In this document: positions 17,922-28,160 of the stretch, piece by piece | Layout of the letters: each line of letters begins with the position of its first letter | How positions within the stretch are numbered: position 1 is the stretch's first letter | Assembly (NCBI RefSeq): GCF_947489035.1 | Contig: NZ_CANLCI010000001.1 | Span: 238,432 to 302,431 of the forward strand | DNA length: 64,000 nt | Direction: 5' to 3' | Source: an uncultured Ferrimonas sp. | GTDB lineage: Bacteria > Pseudomonadota > Gammaproteobacteria > Enterobacterales > Shewanellaceae | Made by a program: the position numbers and the translations under genes | Notes under the pieces: model-generated | What the model saw: the letters and a program-made list of their open reading frames with translations, nothing else | Databases searched by the model: none | Told to the model about the DNA's origin: nothing

Positions 17922-18397
17922 TGCAGTCAATTCCGCTGCACCGCATGACCGATCAAGGCTGGTTTCGCCCTAGCCCGTGGCTTTATCTGTGCCTGATCTT
18001 CTTAGGGCGTACTTGGCTGCTGTTTGTTGGTGCCGCTGCCAGTCGTGAAGCCGGTGCTGATCTCTTGGCGCTGTTCTACCCCAATAAACTCAGCTTCTAT
18101 TGTGGCCTTGCCATTGGTACCCCCGCCTTATGCCTATTGTGGCTGCAGGGGTTAAGGCATCGTTTTGCCTGGGTTGGTAAGATCTGGCGTTGGGGCTTTA
18201 GCGCCATCATCGTGACCCTATTGCTGGATCTGGCCTTACAGCTGCAACAGCTGTTTTTGCATAATGGTCGGTTTGTGGCTGGCCCCGCCGCAGTGCTGTT
18301 ATTGTCGCTGTGGGCACTGTGGTATCTGCTAAAAAGCCGCAGCAGTCGCTTGGTCTTTGCCCATAAAGGCCACCTGTTTGATGATAAAAACAGCTAG
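17921..18397 (+). CDS. DUF2919 (YfeZ-like) inner-membrane protein
   Basis: A 158-residue protein with four predicted membrane helices (about 20-40, 60-78, 88-110 and 122-140) and the N-terminal pattern WFRPSPWLYLCLIFLGRTWLL typical of the DUF2919/YfeZ family. The function of the family is unknown. The start overlaps the DUF3108 stop, so the two are translationally coupled. Orientation and spacing suggest one transcript from 16009 to here. A 94-base gap without a recognisable terminator separates it from the next gene. Confidence 0.75.
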   Translation: MQSIPLHRMTDQGWFRPSPWLYLCLIFLGRTWLLFVGAAASREAGADLLALFYPNKLSFYCGLAIGTPALCLLWLQGLRHRFAWVGKIWRWGFSAIIVTLLLDLALQLQQLFLHNGRFVAGPAAVLLLSLWALWYLLKSRSSRLVFAHKGHLFDDKNS

Positions 18398-18491
18398 CGT
18401 TACTGGTCTAGCCAGTTTTACGTTGCGATGAATTCCAACGGCGTGATAACTATGGCGCCCAATTCCCCATTAACAGCTCGAAGTATCGCTG

Positions 18492-19052
18492 ATGAAAAAA
18501 TTACTCTCTGCCCTGTCGCTCACCGTAGCCCTGCTTAGCGGTGCCCAAGCGGCTACCGTTGCCGACGTTGAACTGCAACCAACCATCGACGTGCAAGGCC
18601 AAAGCCTGAACTATTACGGTGCGGGGATCCGCTCTAAGTTCTTTATGAAACTGTACGTGGGCTCTCTCTATGCCCAGCAAGCGGGCTTGTCTGCCCAAGC
18701 GGTGATCAGCGGCGACAGCATCAGCGCGGTACGACTGAATATTCTCTCGAGCATGATCACCTCCGAGCGGATGATCGACACCATCGAAGCGGGCTTCGAG
18801 CAAGCCAGTAACGGCAACATGGCGCCGCTGCGCCAACGCATCAATAATTTTGTGGCGGTGTTTGATCAAGCCATCGAAGTGGGCGATCAGTTCACCTTGG
18901 TGTCTCTGCCTGGCGAAGGCGTAGAAGCCTATAAAAATGGCCAGCTGCTTACCGTGGTGCAAGGCGATGATTTCCGCCAAACTCTGTTCGCCATCTGGTT
19001 AGGGGATGAACCCGCCGATGACAAACTGAAGCGAAAGATGCTGGGTAACTAA
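18492..19052 (+). CDS. Chalcone-isomerase-like exported protein
   Basis: A 186-residue protein with a signal peptide (MKKLLSALSLTVALLSGAQA) and the bacterial chalcone-isomerase-like domain (Chalcone_3), recognised by LNYYGAGIRSKFFMKLYVGSLY near residues 38-59 and the C-terminal FRQTLFAIWLGDEPADDKLKRKMLG. Despite the fold name these proteins do not make flavonoids; the bacterial family is periplasmic, likely binds a small hydrophobic ligand such as a fatty acid, and is functionally undefined. It is followed at once by a strong terminator and has its own 94-base upstream region. Confidence 0.85.
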   Translation: MKKLLSALSLTVALLSGAQAATVADVELQPTIDVQGQSLNYYGAGIRSKFFMKLYVGSLYAQQAGLSAQAVISGDSISAVRLNILSSMITSERMIDTIEAGFEQASNGNMAPLRQRINNFVAVFDQAIEVGDQFTLVSLPGEGVEAYKNGQLLTVVQGDDFRQTLFAIWLGDEPADDKLKRKMLGN

Positions 19053-19069
19053 GCCCAAAATCATAAAAA

Positions 19070-19096
19070 AACGGAGCCGATTGGCTCCGTTTTTTT
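19070..19096. terminator. Bidirectional terminator between convergent genes
   Basis: Perfect stem AACGGAGCC/GGCTCCGTT with loop GATT, flanked by an A-run on the left and T7 on the right, so it can stop both the chalcone-isomerase-like gene (plus) and the barrel gene (minus). Confidence 0.92.
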
Positions 19097-19111
19097 GTTG
19101 CCATGATGAAT

Positions 19112-19978
19112 CTAAAAGTTAACCATCAAGCCCATCAACCAACGGCTATCTACTTCGTAATCCACTTCCGAGCCTGCGTTATGAACGGTGATGTCACCGG
19201 CATTACGCAAGCCGGCAATCAGCGACACCGTTTGCCCTGATTGCAGCTGATAGCTGGCACGAGCAAAGCTTAATGGCAGCTCTTCTTCAATGGCGCCATC
19301 TTGATAAGCGAATTGGTCGGTCCGGAAGCCGCCACCAAAACCTAAGTTGATGTTGTCGCTGTATTGGTACGACAGCTCAACCCCAGCTCGGCCATTAAAG
19401 CCCGCTTCGAAGGGGTTAGACAGACGCCATCGATCGTTGATCTGCCAATCAAAGCTAATAAACGGCATGGTTTTTACTTCCACCACGCCATTGATGTACG
19501 CCAAGCCAACGCCCAACTTTAGGTGCTCAATGCCGCCGTAGTTCGCCATCGCCACAACGCTGTAGTTCATGCCATCGCTGGCGCTGGCGCCATCGGCATA
19601 CGCCCACTCAACCGACGGGCTAACCAGCAACATCCAATCCCGAGACAGCGGCTGCATCGCAAACGCCGACACTTGATAGCTGTTGCGGCTGTCTAAGCTG
19701 GCAAGGGCCCCATTACCAAGACGCAGATCAGCAAAATCCCACTGGCGCTTATCCACCGCCACATTGACCCCAGCCATGCGGCCACGGCCAAGGTTATAGC
19801 GGTAGCCTACGCTGGCACCAAACTGCTGCTCGCTGACTTCGCCACCACGCTCAACGTCGCCGTCGCCACCGGACACCGCATAGGCTTCAAATTGCCACGG
19901 ACTCATCGATTCGGGTTGAGCCAGTGCACCGGCACTGAACGCCAACAGCATTGGTGCTATCCATCGGATCTGCTTCAT
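19112..19978 (-). CDS. Outer-membrane beta-barrel protein (DUF6268-like)
   Basis: A 288-residue protein with a signal peptide (MKQIRWIAPMLLAFSAGALAQ) and alternating short beta strands separated by turns, ending in the aromatic VNF terminus of outer-membrane barrels. It resembles the DUF6268 outer-membrane group; the strand count looks like 12-14. No plug or enzyme motif is visible. The ATG at 19978 has AGGAAG at good spacing, while the in-frame TTG at 19984 does not. It lies just downstream of the TetR gene on the same strand with a 38-base gap, so it may be the second gene of the repressor transcript and be co-controlled with the efflux pump. That link is inference. Confidence 0.75.
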   Translation of the reverse strand: MKQIRWIAPMLLAFSAGALAQPESMSPWQFEAYAVSGGDGDVERGGEVSEQQFGASVGYRYNLGRGRMAGVNVAVDKRQWDFADLRLGNGALASLDSRNSYQVSAFAMQPLSRDWMLLVSPSVEWAYADGASASDGMNYSVVAMANYGGIEHLKLGVGLAYINGVVEVKTMPFISFDWQINDRWRLSNPFEAGFNGRAGVELSYQYSDNINLGFGGGFRTDQFAYQDGAIEEELPLSFARASYQLQSGQTVSLIAGLRNAGDITVHNAGSEVDYEVDSRWLMGLMVNF

Positions 19979-20016
19979 TTCCAATCTTCCTAACTGACTT
20001 TATATAAAAGAGAATT

Positions 20017-20646
20017 TTACGAGCCTTGGCGCTGATATGCACGACAAAATAGGTTAACCGCTTGTTCAATCCGTTGCTGCCGTTGGGGCTCATCTTCGTC
20101 GCCGATCCCTAAGTCTCGGCGCAAGCCCACCATGCCTTTGGTTAGCACCATCAACTGCTCAGCGGCGGCGAAGGGATCTGGGATCGCCCAATCGCTCTGC
20201 TGCGCCAATTGCGTTAAGCCATCGGCCAATTGCTGCAACAACCGACCGGGGCCCGCGGCGTAAAAACTGTGCGACAACTGCGGGTGCGTTTCCGCTTGGC
20301 TCACGCAAAGACGCATCACATACAGCGCTTCCGCCGACTGCATCACGTCCCCCACCCCAAGGCAAAACTGCAGCAATTGCTGCTGCGGTTTCAGATCGGC
20401 GGCAAAGTTCATCGGCGCCAGCTCAACCTCGGCACACTTATGCTCAACGCAATAAGTGAACAGATCGTCTTTGCTGCCGAAATGGGCGTAAACGGTTTGC
20501 TTAGACACCCCCGCTTGGCCAGCGATGTCATCCATGCTGGTTTCAAAATAACCATTAGAAATAAACAGATCTCCAGCGGCGTCGAGGATCTGGGTTCGTT
20601 TGCGCTCACTGCGCGGCGATCTTTTGGTGGTCATATTGGCGGTCAT
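20017..20646 (-). CDS. TetR-family repressor, probable regulator of the adjacent RND pump
   Basis: A 209-residue TetR/AcrR-type regulator. The N-terminal helix-turn-helix (residues ~18-64) has the pattern ILDAAGDLFISNGYFETSM...AGVSKQTVYAHFGSKDDLF. The C-terminal helical ligand-binding domain (~75-205) has no assigned inducer. It is divergent from the efflux genes and the shared 101-base region holds two near-identical palindromic operators, so autoregulation and repression of the pump are expected. The start may be ATG 20646 or the second ATG at 20634; neither has a strong ribosome site. Confidence 0.9.
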   Translation of the reverse strand: MTANMTTKRSPRSERKRTQILDAAGDLFISNGYFETSMDDIAGQAGVSKQTVYAHFGSKDDLFTYCVEHKCAEVELAPMNFAADLKPQQQLLQFCLGVGDVMQSAEALYVMRLCVSQAETHPQLSHSFYAAGPGRLLQQLADGLTQLAQQSDWAIPDPFAAAEQLMVLTKGMVGLRRDLGIGDEDEPQRQQRIEQAVNLFCRAYQRQGS

Positions 20647-20680
20647 AAACGCAACTTAAAATAACTTTAGCATCACAATC

Positions 20681-20727
20681 AAACTGGACAGTCCAATATG
20701 GTTCAAACTAGACTGTCCAGTACAGTT
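20681..20727. promoter_or_regulatory. Tandem TetR-type operators between repressor and efflux genes
   Basis: Two copies of AAACTrGACwGTCCArTA repeated in direct orientation with a 24-base offset (starting at 20681 and 20705). Each contains a TGGAC-A-GTCCA-like palindrome, and CTGGACAGTC (20684-20693) and GACTGTCCAG (20711-20720) also form a perfect 10-bp inverted pair. TGGACA (20685-20690) and TAGACT (20709-20714), 18 bases apart, could be the -35/-10 of the pump promoter, lying inside the operators. Confidence 0.8.
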
Positions 20728-20747
20728 ATAAACGAGACTACCACCCA

Positions 20748-21845
20748 ATGGATACGCGACTCAATACGCTCGCAGTCACCGCCTTGGCCTTGCTGCTCAG
20801 CGGCTGTGGCCCAGCCCCCCAAGCCGTGCTCCCGGTTGAACCAAAGCCGGTACAGACTGAGCGTCTCAATTTCAGTGACCACTACCAAATACAGCATCAA
20901 CTGGTGGGGCAGATCCGCAATCAACGCACCAGCGCCATTGGCTTTGAATTAGCCGGGGTGATCGCCCATGCTCCCGCCCAGGTGGGCGACAAGGTGCGCA
21001 CCGGCGACGTTTTGGCTCAGCTCGATACCGCCCTACTGAACACCGAAGCACAGCAGTTACAGGCCAACATTCGTCAGCTCAACGCGCAGCGGCAGTTGAA
21101 TCAGTCCACCCTAAACCGCCAGCTAACGCTGCAACAACAGGGCTATCAGTCGCAGCAGCAGTTGGATGAATTGAACAGCCAACAACAAATCCTGAGCGCT
21201 CAGTTGCAACAAGCCCAATCGCAATTGGCCGCCAACCAGCTTAGGCTCAACAAAAGCCAGTTGAAAGCGCCCTTTAGCGGCACAGTATCTCAGCGCGAGT
21301 TAGCACCGGGGCAAGTGGTCAACGTGGGTCAGTCGGTGCTTACTTTGGTGCCAGAGCGCGGCGCGGAAGCGCGGGTGGGTGTGCCCGTGGCGCTGCTGAA
21401 TAAACTGGGCAATCAATTCGAATACCAATTGCGCCATGGCGATAACCAACTGAGCGCGCAACTGCTGGGGCAAAGTGCCAGCGTTGATCCGGTCACTCGC
21501 ACCGTGGATCTGCGTTTTGCCTTACCAGAAAACAGATCGTGGTTTGATGGCGATCTGATCTATTTGTCATTAACCGAAACCGTGCAGGCCAGCAATGCTC
21601 AGGTGCCGCTGTCTGCCTTGGTCAGTGGCTTACGTGGCCGCTGGAATTTAATGGTGCCGACCCAAAGCCACGATCAACAACAGCCGCAGTGGTTGCTGCA
21701 ACGGCGTGATGTCACCATCTTGCACAGCGACCAAGACATCGCGGTGATCAGCGGCGCCATCAATGGCAACGAACCCTTTGTCAGTGCCGGTTTGCAAGCC
21801 TTGGTGCAAGGCCAGGCGGTTAGCCTGATTGAGGCCAAGCAATGA
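20748..21845 (+). CDS. RND efflux periplasmic adaptor lipoprotein (MFP)
   Basis: A 365-residue membrane-fusion protein that bridges an RND pump to an outer-membrane channel. The N-terminus is a lipoprotein signal ending LLLSGC (Cys21). A lipoyl/barrel-sandwich half-motif (GFELAGVIAHAPAQVGDKVRTGDVLAQLD, ~67-95) and its partner (APFSGTVSQRELAPGQVVNVGQ, ~175) flank a glutamine-rich alpha-hairpin coiled coil (~100-165), followed by a beta-barrel domain. It overlaps the pump gene by four bases (ATGA). No outer-membrane channel gene is in the operon, so a shared TolC is likely used. Expression should be controlled by the divergent TetR through the tandem operators upstream. Confidence 0.92.
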   Translation: MDTRLNTLAVTALALLLSGCGPAPQAVLPVEPKPVQTERLNFSDHYQIQHQLVGQIRNQRTSAIGFELAGVIAHAPAQVGDKVRTGDVLAQLDTALLNTEAQQLQANIRQLNAQRQLNQSTLNRQLTLQQQGYQSQQQLDELNSQQQILSAQLQQAQSQLAANQLRLNKSQLKAPFSGTVSQRELAPGQVVNVGQSVLTLVPERGAEARVGVPVALLNKLGNQFEYQLRHGDNQLSAQLLGQSASVDPVTRTVDLRFALPENRSWFDGDLIYLSLTETVQASNAQVPLSALVSGLRGRWNLMVPTQSHDQQQPQWLLQRRDVTILHSDQDIAVISGAINGNEPFVSAGLQALVQGQAVSLIEAKQ

Positions 21846-24800
21846 TCAACGCGCTGGTTCGCAACCCTAGACTGATGATCATGGCCATCGCCTTGATCAT
21901 GGTGGCGGGCTTCAGCTCTTTTAAGCAATTAGCACAAACGGAAGATCCCGCCTTTAGTGAACGCTTTGCCGCGGTGATCACCCCCTATCCCGGCGCCACC
22001 GCCGAGCGGGTTGAAACCCAGATCACCGAACCGCTGGAATCGAGCCTGCGTACCCTTGATGAAGTGCTGAAGCTGGAATCGTCATCTCGGCCGGGGTTTT
22101 CCCGCATCACCATTGAGTTGCGTAACGGCATCGTTGATCACGAACAGGTCTGGAGCAAAGCCCGCGCCATCATCGCCGAACAAAGCGCCAGCTTACCCCG
22201 TGGCAGCGCCGAGCCGCAGCTGGATACCCAAGTATCCTCGGCCTTTACTCGCATCTTTAGCCTGCGTTGGAATGGCCCCGGCCAAGCCGACATGATGGCT
22301 TTAGGCCGTTACAGCGAAGCCTTAGCCAATCGACTGCGACGGATCAGCGGCACCGATTACATTAAGGTGCACGGTCGCCAGCAAGAGCAGATCTCGGTGG
22401 AGATCGGCGATGCCCAAATGCAAGCATTAGGGCTGACCACCGCCCAAGTGGCGCAGATCATCCAATCCTCTGACAGCAAAGGCTCAAGCGGCCGCTTAAG
22501 TAACGATTCGGTGCGCGCGCAAGTTGAGCTGGCCGGTGAGCTGGATTCACTCGAGCGCATTCGCCAGTTGCCACTGCGCTTAGGGGAAAACCAGCAAGGG
22601 GTACGCATTGGGGATGTCGCGCAGGTGCGCCGCGATCTGTTTAAGCCCTCGGAAGACAGCGCCTTTGTGAATGGCGAGCCCGCCGTTCTGGTGGCGGCAC
22701 GCATGCTGCCGCAGGTGCGGGTTGATCAGTGGGATCCACTGGTGGATCAACAACTGGCCTTACTGCAACAGCAACTGCCCGCCAACATCGCCATTGAAAC
22801 GCTGTTCAATCAGCGCCAATACACCGAGCTGCGACTGCAAGATCTCGCCTTAAACTTGGCTCAAGGTTTTGTGCTGATTGTGCTGGTGTTGCTGGTCACA
22901 CTGGGGCTGCGCTCGGCGTTGTTGGTGGCGGCGGCCTTGCCGTTAACGGTGTTGATCACCCTAACGGCGATGCAGTTTTACGGCTTGCCGATCCACCAGA
23001 TGTCGGTGGTTGGGTTAGTGGTGGCACTGGGGATCATGGTGGATAACGCCATCGTGATTGTGGATGCCATCGCCCAGCGCAAACGCCTGGGGCTAAGCCC
23101 AGTACAGGCGGTGGGGCAAACCCTTGCTCACCTGTGGCTGCCGTTGTTGGCTTCCACTTTAACCACCGTATTGGCGTTTGCGCCAATCTTCTTAATGCCT
23201 GGGCCGGCGGGTGAATTTGTCGGTGGCATTGCGCTGGCCGTTAGCTTTGCCCTGCTCGCCTCTTATGGGGTGTCACACACCCTGATTGCAGGCTTAGCTG
23301 GCCGCTTTGTCAGTGCCGAAAGCGGCTCGCGCTGGTGGCATAACGGCATTCAACTGCCGGGGCTGATCGATCGCGCCAAAGGCGGGTTGCTGTTTGCCAT
23401 GAACCGCCCGAAAACCACCATCGCTTTAGTGATGTGTTTGCCCTTAACCGGCTTTTGGGCTGCCACGCAGCTGCAGGAACAGTTCTTTCCTCCGTCGGAT
23501 CGCGACATGTTCCAAATCGAGCTGTGGATGCCGCCTTCGGCCAGCCACCATGCAACCGAAGCACTCACGCTGAAGATGGATAGGTGGCTTCGCAGCCAAG
23601 AGGGCATCATTCAAACCAGTTGGGATGTTGGCCGCAATATGCCGTCGTTCTACTACAACTTGCGCTCGGCTCAGCGTGGCGTTGATAACTTTGCCCACGG
23701 CATGATCACCACCGTCAACTACCAGCGCGCCAACGAACTGATCCCTTACCTGCAGCAGCAACTGGATAGCCGCTACCCACAGGCGCAATTTATTGTGCGG
23801 AAGCTCGAGCAAGGGCCTCCGTTTAATGCGCCGGTTGAGCTGCGCTTAGTGGGCGATGATTTTGCCGCCTTGGATCAAGCCGGTGAAGCCCTGCGCCTGA
23901 TGCTGTTACAGCAAGCGGAAGTCACCCACACGCGCACCTCGTTACAAAGCGGTTTGCCGCGGGTCAAGCTGACCTTAGATGAACAAGCGGTGCGCGCCGC
24001 TGGGCTGGATTTGAATCAAGTCACCACTCAGCTGCGCGGGAACTTAGATGGCAGCGTTGGCGGCACCATTTTAGAGGGGCCAGAATCGGTGCCGGTGCGC
24101 GTTCGGCTGGTGGCCGAGGCACGGCGCGATAGCAGCGATCTGGCCAACCTGCCGCTCACAACCCCATCGGGGCAGTGGCTAACGGTGTCGGCGCTGGGCA
24201 CCACTTCGGTCGAAACCAGCCGCAGCGAGATCCCTCGGCGCAATGGCGAGCGGGTTAATACCGTAATGGCCTACATCCAAGCGGGTGTGCTGCCATCAAC
24301 CGTCTTAGCCGCGGTGCAAACGCAAATCGCTGAGCAAGGCTATCAGTTACCCGCTGGGGTGCGATTGGAAGTGGGCGGCGAAAGTGCGGAGCGGGATCGC
24401 GCCGTGGGTCAGTTGATGTCCAGCGTGGTGCTGATCATGGTGCTGTTGGTGACCATCGTGGCGTTGTCGTTTAACTCATTCCGACTCACCCTGGTGATCT
24501 TAGCCAGTGCCTTACAGTCCATTGGCCTCGGCTTGTTGTCGGTCTACCTTGGCAACTTTCCCTTTGGCTTTAATGTGATGATTGGCCTAATGGGGTTAAT
24601 GGGATTGGCAATCAACGCAGCGATTGTGATCCTTGCCGAATTAGAGGACAGCCCCGACGCTCAACGCGGTGACGTAAACGCCACCATTGCGGCGGTGGGC
24701 CGTTGTGGCCGCCACATCAGCTCCACCACCATCACCACCATTGGCGGCTTTATTCCGCTGATTATGGCTGGGGGCGGCTTCTGGCCACCGTTTGCCATCG

Positions 24801-24925
24801 CCATTGCCGGTGGCACCTTGTTAACCACCATGTTGTCGTTCCTGTTTGTGCCAGCGGCTTACCGCCTGACTCGGGACTGGCGCTCACCGTTAGGGCGCTC
24901 CCCCAACTTAGCCGTGGCGGCGTAA
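21842..24925 (+). CDS. RND efflux pump inner-membrane permease (AcrB/HAE1-like)
   Basis: A 1027-residue proton-driven multidrug-type exporter: 12 membrane helices in two halves with two large periplasmic porter domains. The proton-relay segment in helix 4 reads [14 protein letters not shown], so the Asp-Asp pair of AcrB is Asp-Asn here, a variant found in some HAE1 members. N-terminal [15 protein letters not shown] and the [16 protein letters not shown] motif are typical. Substrates cannot be inferred. The start overlaps the adaptor gene. After the stop a GC-rich segment leads to a short T-run near 24982-24987, but no clean terminator. Confidence 0.93.
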   Translation: MINALVRNPRLMIMAIALIMVAGFSSFKQLAQTEDPAFSERFAAVITPYPGATAERVETQITEPLESSLRTLDEVLKLESSSRPGFSRITIELRNGIVDHEQVWSKARAIIAEQSASLPRGSAEPQLDTQVSSAFTRIFSLRWNGPGQADMMALGRYSEALANRLRRISGTDYIKVHGRQQEQISVEIGDAQMQALGLTTAQVAQIIQSSDSKGSSGRLSNDSVRAQVELAGELDSLERIRQLPLRLGENQQGVRIGDVAQVRRDLFKPSEDSAFVNGEPAVLVAARMLPQVRVDQWDPLVDQQLALLQQQLPANIAIETLFNQRQYTELRLQDLALNLAQGFVLIVLVLLVTLGLRSALLVAAALPLTVLITLTAMQFYGLPIHQMSVVGLVVALGIMVDNAIVIVDAIAQRKRLGLSPVQAVGQTLAHLWLPLLASTLTTVLAFAPIFLMPGPAGEFVGGIALAVSFALLASYGVSHTLIAGLAGRFVSAESGSRWWHNGIQLPGLIDRAKGGLLFAMNRPKTTIALVMCLPLTGFWAATQLQEQFFPPSDRDMFQIELWMPPSASHHATEALTLKMDRWLRSQEGIIQTSWDVGRNMPSFYYNLRSAQRGVDNFAHGMITTVNYQRANELIPYLQQQLDSRYPQAQFIVRKLEQGPPFNAPVELRLVGDDFAALDQAGEALRLMLLQQAEVTHTRTSLQSGLPRVKLTLDEQAVRAAGLDLNQVTTQLRGNLDGSVGGTILEGPESVPVRVRLVAEARRDSSDLANLPLTTPSGQWLTVSALGTTSVETSRSEIPRRNGERVNTVMAYIQAGVLPSTVLAAVQTQIAEQGYQLPAGVRLEVGGESAERDRAVGQLMSSVVLIMVLLVTIVALSFNSFRLTLVILASALQSIGLGLLSVYLGNFPFGFNVMIGLMGLMGLAINAAIVILAELEDSPDAQRGDVNATIAAVGRCGRHISSTTITTIGGFIPLIMAGGGFWPPFAIAIAGGTLLTTMLSFLFVPAAYRLTRDWRSPLGRSPNLAVAA

Positions 24926-25025
24926 GCGCCCTTTCGTTACCCGCAACCAGCAACGCGCCGGTTCAATCGCTTCAACTGGGGCGTTTTTATTGGCGGTTGG
25001 TCAGCGCTGAAACAGCCAAAAAAAA

Positions 25026-25044
25026 GAGAAGCCTTAGGCTTCTC
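25026..25044 (-). terminator. Second minus-strand terminator-like hairpin downstream of cydX
   Basis: Stem GAGAAGCC/GGCTTCTC with a 3-base loop, followed on the minus strand by eight T (plus-strand A-run 25018-25025). It has no T-tract in the plus direction. It lies about 240 bases beyond cydX and 190 beyond the first terminator, so it may be a back-up stop or the end of a separate short RNA. Confidence 0.7.
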
Positions 25045-25235
25045 GGACTGATCTTGGTGCGGCGCAGAATCGCCATTAACGAGGAAGGAGGGCCAGCGTA
25101 AATGTCGGCGCAAACACCAAAGCAGCGTCATCATTTTGATTGTGCCTTGTGATAATTCACAAAGTGCTTAGCGATATTACTAGCAGTAAAAATAGGGGCT
25201 TGTAAACCTCAAGTCGGTTTAACAATGCAACAAAA

Positions 25236-25259
25236 AACGCACAACTTTCGTTGTGCGTT
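25236..25259 (-). terminator. Terminator of the cydABX operon
   Basis: Perfect 10-bp stem AACGCACAAC/GTTGTGCGTT with loop GAAA (minus strand), followed on the minus strand by TTTT, 25 bases past the cydX stop. Confidence 0.88.
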
Positions 25260-25284
25260 TTCTTCGGTGATTAAACCCTAAGGC

Positions 25285-25392
25285 TTAGTCTTGTTCTTTG
25301 TCCAAAGTTTCTTGGGCTTCCAACCATAAGGCATTAATGATGCCAAAGGCGGCTGCCAATAGAACCCCTAGGAACCAAACGAAATACCACAT
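25285..25392 (-). CDS. cydX: CydX small subunit of cytochrome bd oxidase
   Basis: A 35-residue single-helix membrane peptide. It starts MWYFVWFLGVLLAAAFGIIN, very close to E. coli CydX (YbgT), and ends in an acidic tail (LDKEQD). CydX stabilises the haem-containing CydAB core of the bd oxidase. The start at 25392 is preceded by a GGAGAG ribosome site, and the gene lies 22 bases after the cydB stop, in the expected place. It is below the length cut-off of most gene finders and easily missed. Confidence 0.95.
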   Translation of the reverse strand: MWYFVWFLGVLLAAAFGIINALWLEAQETLDKEQD

Positions 25393-25414
25393 GAGTTACT
25401 CTCCTTCCCTAGGC

Positions 25415-26554
25415 TTAGTACAACGACGTTGAATTCTGCTCGATGTGCTGCTCGCTGATGCGGCCGTACATCTTGTAGTAACACCACGCGGTGTACCCTA
25501 GGATCAGCGGTACAAAGATTGCTGCCGCTACGGTCATTACGTTCAGCGTCATCTCTGAGCTGGTGGCATCCCACATGGTCAGCGACTGCGCTGGGTTCTT
25601 AGACGAAGGCATGATGAATGGGAACAGCGAAATTACCGCGGTTGATACCATGCCAACAATTGCCAACGAAGAGCATAAGAAGGCGAAACCACAGCGGTTC
25701 AACTTGGTTAACACCACCACCAACAACGGCATGCCTGCGGCAAGGGCTGGGGCAACAAACAACGCAGGGTAAGCGTAGTAGTTGTTAAACCAAGCACCGC
25801 TATGCAGCTCAACGGTTTTACCCAATGGGCTTGAAGGCGCCATGGTGTCAATCGTTGAGGTGATCACGTAACCATCGATGCCAGTGGCCAGCCAGAAGCC
25901 GCCAATCACAAACAATACGGTCGCAACCAGTGCCAACACCATGCTGACGGCTTTCGCACGCTCACGCAGGGCACCTTCGGTCTTCATCTGCAGCCATACG
26001 CCGCCGTGCATGGTGAGCATGGCAAAACACAGCACCCCAGCCAACAGGCCGTATGGGTTCAGCAGACCAAAGAAGCCGCCATCGTAGTAGTTACGCATCC
26101 ACTCGTCGTAGTAGAACGGCACGCCTAAGAACAGGTTACCGAAGGCCACACCGAACATAATTGGTGGTACGAAGCCGCCAATAAACAACCCCCAGTCCCA
26201 CGCGTTGCGCCAGCGCGGATCTTCAATCTTAGAGCGGTAATCGAAACCGATAGGACGGAAGAACAACGCAAACAGGGTGATCACCATGGCGATGTAGAAG
26301 CCAGAGAAGGCCGCACCAAACACCATTGGCCAAGCAGCGAACAAGGCACCACCGGCGGTGATCAACCACACTTGGTTACCGTCCCAGTGTGGGGCGATAG
26401 AGTTAATCATTACTCGGCGTTCGTTGTCGGTTTTGCCAATGAATGGCAGCAGCGCACCCACGCCCATATCAAAGCCATCGGTCACGGCGAAGCCAATCAT
26501 CAGTACGACAATCAGACCCCACCAGATCAGGCGCAGAGTTTCGTAATCAAACAT
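25415..26554 (-). CDS. cydB: Cytochrome bd-I ubiquinol oxidase subunit II
   Basis: A 379-residue inner-membrane protein with about nine helices, the same length as E. coli CydB. The N-terminus has the subunit II pattern [18 protein letters not shown], and [11 protein letters not shown] near residue 56 is a highly conserved loop. It pairs with CydA to reduce oxygen to water with quinol electrons at high oxygen affinity and without proton pumping. The start overlaps the end of cydA by eight bases, so the two are coupled. Induction at low oxygen through ArcA/FNR is usual for the family; I could not identify such sites upstream. Confidence 0.96.
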   Translation of the reverse strand: MFDYETLRLIWWGLIVVLMIGFAVTDGFDMGVGALLPFIGKTDNERRVMINSIAPHWDGNQVWLITAGGALFAAWPMVFGAAFSGFYIAMVITLFALFFRPIGFDYRSKIEDPRWRNAWDWGLFIGGFVPPIMFGVAFGNLFLGVPFYYDEWMRNYYDGGFFGLLNPYGLLAGVLCFAMLTMHGGVWLQMKTEGALRERAKAVSMVLALVATVLFVIGGFWLATGIDGYVITSTIDTMAPSSPLGKTVELHSGAWFNNYYAYPALFVAPALAAGMPLLVVVLTKLNRCGFAFLCSSLAIVGMVSTAVISLFPFIMPSSKNPAQSLTMWDATSSEMTLNVMTVAAAIFVPLILGYTAWCYYKMYGRISEQHIEQNSTSLY

Positions 26555-28160
26555 GGTTTGGCGTCTCCTTGGTCGAGGAAGTCAGTGCCGCATCAAAGGT
26601 GTTGGCAGTGGTACCCGATTCGAAGTGGTAACGACCGGTCTTCAAGCTGCTTGGACCCAAGCGAGCAAAGCGGAACATCAAGAACATCTCGATCACCAAG
26701 GCCACGGTGTAGAAGCCACAGATGGCCACGATCGAGAAGATCAGATCGCCTTCGCTCAAGCTAGAGGCTGACATGTAGGTTGGCAGCACTTCGGCGATGG
26801 TCCACGGCTGGCGGCCATACTCGGCCACAAACCAACCACACAGGATGGCAATCCACGGCGCTGGCAAGACCAAGATCAACGCTTTCAGCAGCCATGGCTT
26901 TTCGTCCACTTTTTGCTTACACGCTTGGATAAAGGCCAAACCAATCAGGATCAGCATGATTACGCCTAAGCCAACCATGATGCGGAAGTTCCAGAACATC
27001 GGGCCAACCGCAGGCACGGAATCATCCACCGCTTTGGCGATCATCGCTTCATCCGCTAGGGATACGTCGTCGATGTAGCGCTTCAACAGCAGGCCGTAAC
27101 CCAGATCGGATTTCAGCTGTTCATACTGGGCGCGTTCTGGCGCAGTAATCTCGTCAGCACGCAGTTTTTTCAGTAAGTCGTACGCCACCATGCCGTTACG
27201 AATGCGGCCTTCGTGCTCTACTTTCAGATCCTTAATGCCGATCACTTGCTCGTCCAAGGAACGCGTTGCGATGATGCCCATTAAGTAAGGGATCTTCACG
27301 GCGTAATCGACGGTCATGTTTTCGCTATCTGGAATACCGATGGCGGTAAAGGACGCTGGGGCTGGGTGAGTTTCAAACTCCGCTTCAATCGCGGCCAATT
27401 TTACTTTCTGCACATCGCCCACTTCGTAGCCGGATTCATCACCAAGGATGATCACCGATACGATGGACGCCATACCAAAGGCAGCGGCAATCGAGAATGA
27501 ACGGCGGGCAAACGCCAGATCACGCCCTTTCAGCAGGTAGTAAGAGCTGATTGCCAAGACGAAGATCGAACCGGTTACGTAACCGGATGCCACGGTATGA
27601 ACAAATTTAACCTGCGCCACTGGGTTGAACACCAACTCAGCAAACGAGGACATTTCCATGCGCATGGTTTCGTAATTAAAGTGGCTACCGATTGGGTTTT
27701 GCATCCAACCGTTGGCAATCAGGATCCACAGCGCAGACATGTTGGAACCAAAGGCCACACCCCAGGTTACCGCTAAGTGTTGACGCTTAGACAAGCGATC
27801 CCAACCGAAGAACATCAGGCCGATCAGCGTGGATTCTAAGAAGAACGCCATCAGAGCTTCGATCGCCAGTGGCGCACCAAAGATGTCACCAACGTAATGC
27901 GAGTAGTATGCCCAGTTCGTTCCGAACTGGAACTCCATGGTGATACCGGTGGTCACCCCTAGGGCAAAGTTGATAGCAAACAACTTACCCCAGAACTTAC
28001 ACATATCTTTATAAACCTGTTTGCCGGTCATCACATACAGCGATTCCATAATGGCAAGCAGGACAGTCATCCCTAAGGTCAGTGGGACAAACAGGAAGTG
28101 GTACATCGCGGTCAACGCGAACTGTAACCTCGATAGATCGACGACTTCATCGATAATCAT
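26547..28160 (-). CDS. cydA: Cytochrome bd-I ubiquinol oxidase subunit I
   Basis: A 537-residue haem subunit carrying b558, b595 and d. The N-terminal helix has the haem ligand His in [17 protein letters not shown] is present near residue 450, and LKTGRYHFE lies near the C-terminus. The quinol (Q) loop is of the long E. coli type, with [19 protein letters not shown] and [10 protein letters not shown] segments. ATG at 28160 is preceded by GAGGAG eight to nine bases upstream; the ORF could be read from 28208 but family alignment starts at [11 protein letters not shown]. First gene of cydABX. Confidence 0.96.
   Translation of the reverse strand: MIIDEVVDLSRLQFALTAMYHFLFVPLTLGMTVLLAIMESLYVMTGKQVYKDMCKFWGKLFAINFALGVTTGITMEFQFGTNWAYYSHYVGDIFGAPLAIEALMAFFLESTLIGLMFFGWDRLSKRQHLAVTWGVAFGSNMSALWILIANGWMQNPIGSHFNYETMRMEMSSFAELVFNPVAQVKFVHTVASGYVTGSIFVLAISSYYLLKGRDLAFARRSFSIAAAFGMASIVSVIILGDESGYEVGDVQKVKLAAIEAEFETHPAPASFTAIGIPDSENMTVDYAVKIPYLMGIIATRSLDEQVIGIKDLKVEHEGRIRNGMVAYDLLKKLRADEITAPERAQYEQLKSDLGYGLLLKRYIDDVSLADEAMIAKAVDDSVPAVGPMFWNFRIMVGLGVIMLILIGLAFIQACKQKVDEKPWLLKALILVLPAPWIAILCGWFVAEYGRQPWTIAEVLPTYMSASSLSEGDLIFSIVAICGFYTVALVIEMFLMFRFARLGPSSLKTGRYHFESGTTANTFDAALTSSTKETPNHV

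Larger units (their letters stand above)
24926..25284. other. Geneless 359-base stretch between RND pump and cydX
   Basis: Convergent gene ends. It holds two minus-strand terminator-like hairpins (25236-25259 and 25026-25044, listed separately) about 190 bases apart, and an imperfect palindrome TTGTGATAATTCACAA at 25148-25163 that looks like a CRP site with a 4-base instead of 6-base spacer. A minus-strand small RNA between the two terminators is possible but unproven. Confidence 0.5.

Noticed and set aside
25148..25163. CRP site TTGTGATAATTCACAA
   Set aside because: The half-sites fit but the spacer is 4 rather than 6 bases and it is not placed near a gene start, so it is not called as a site.
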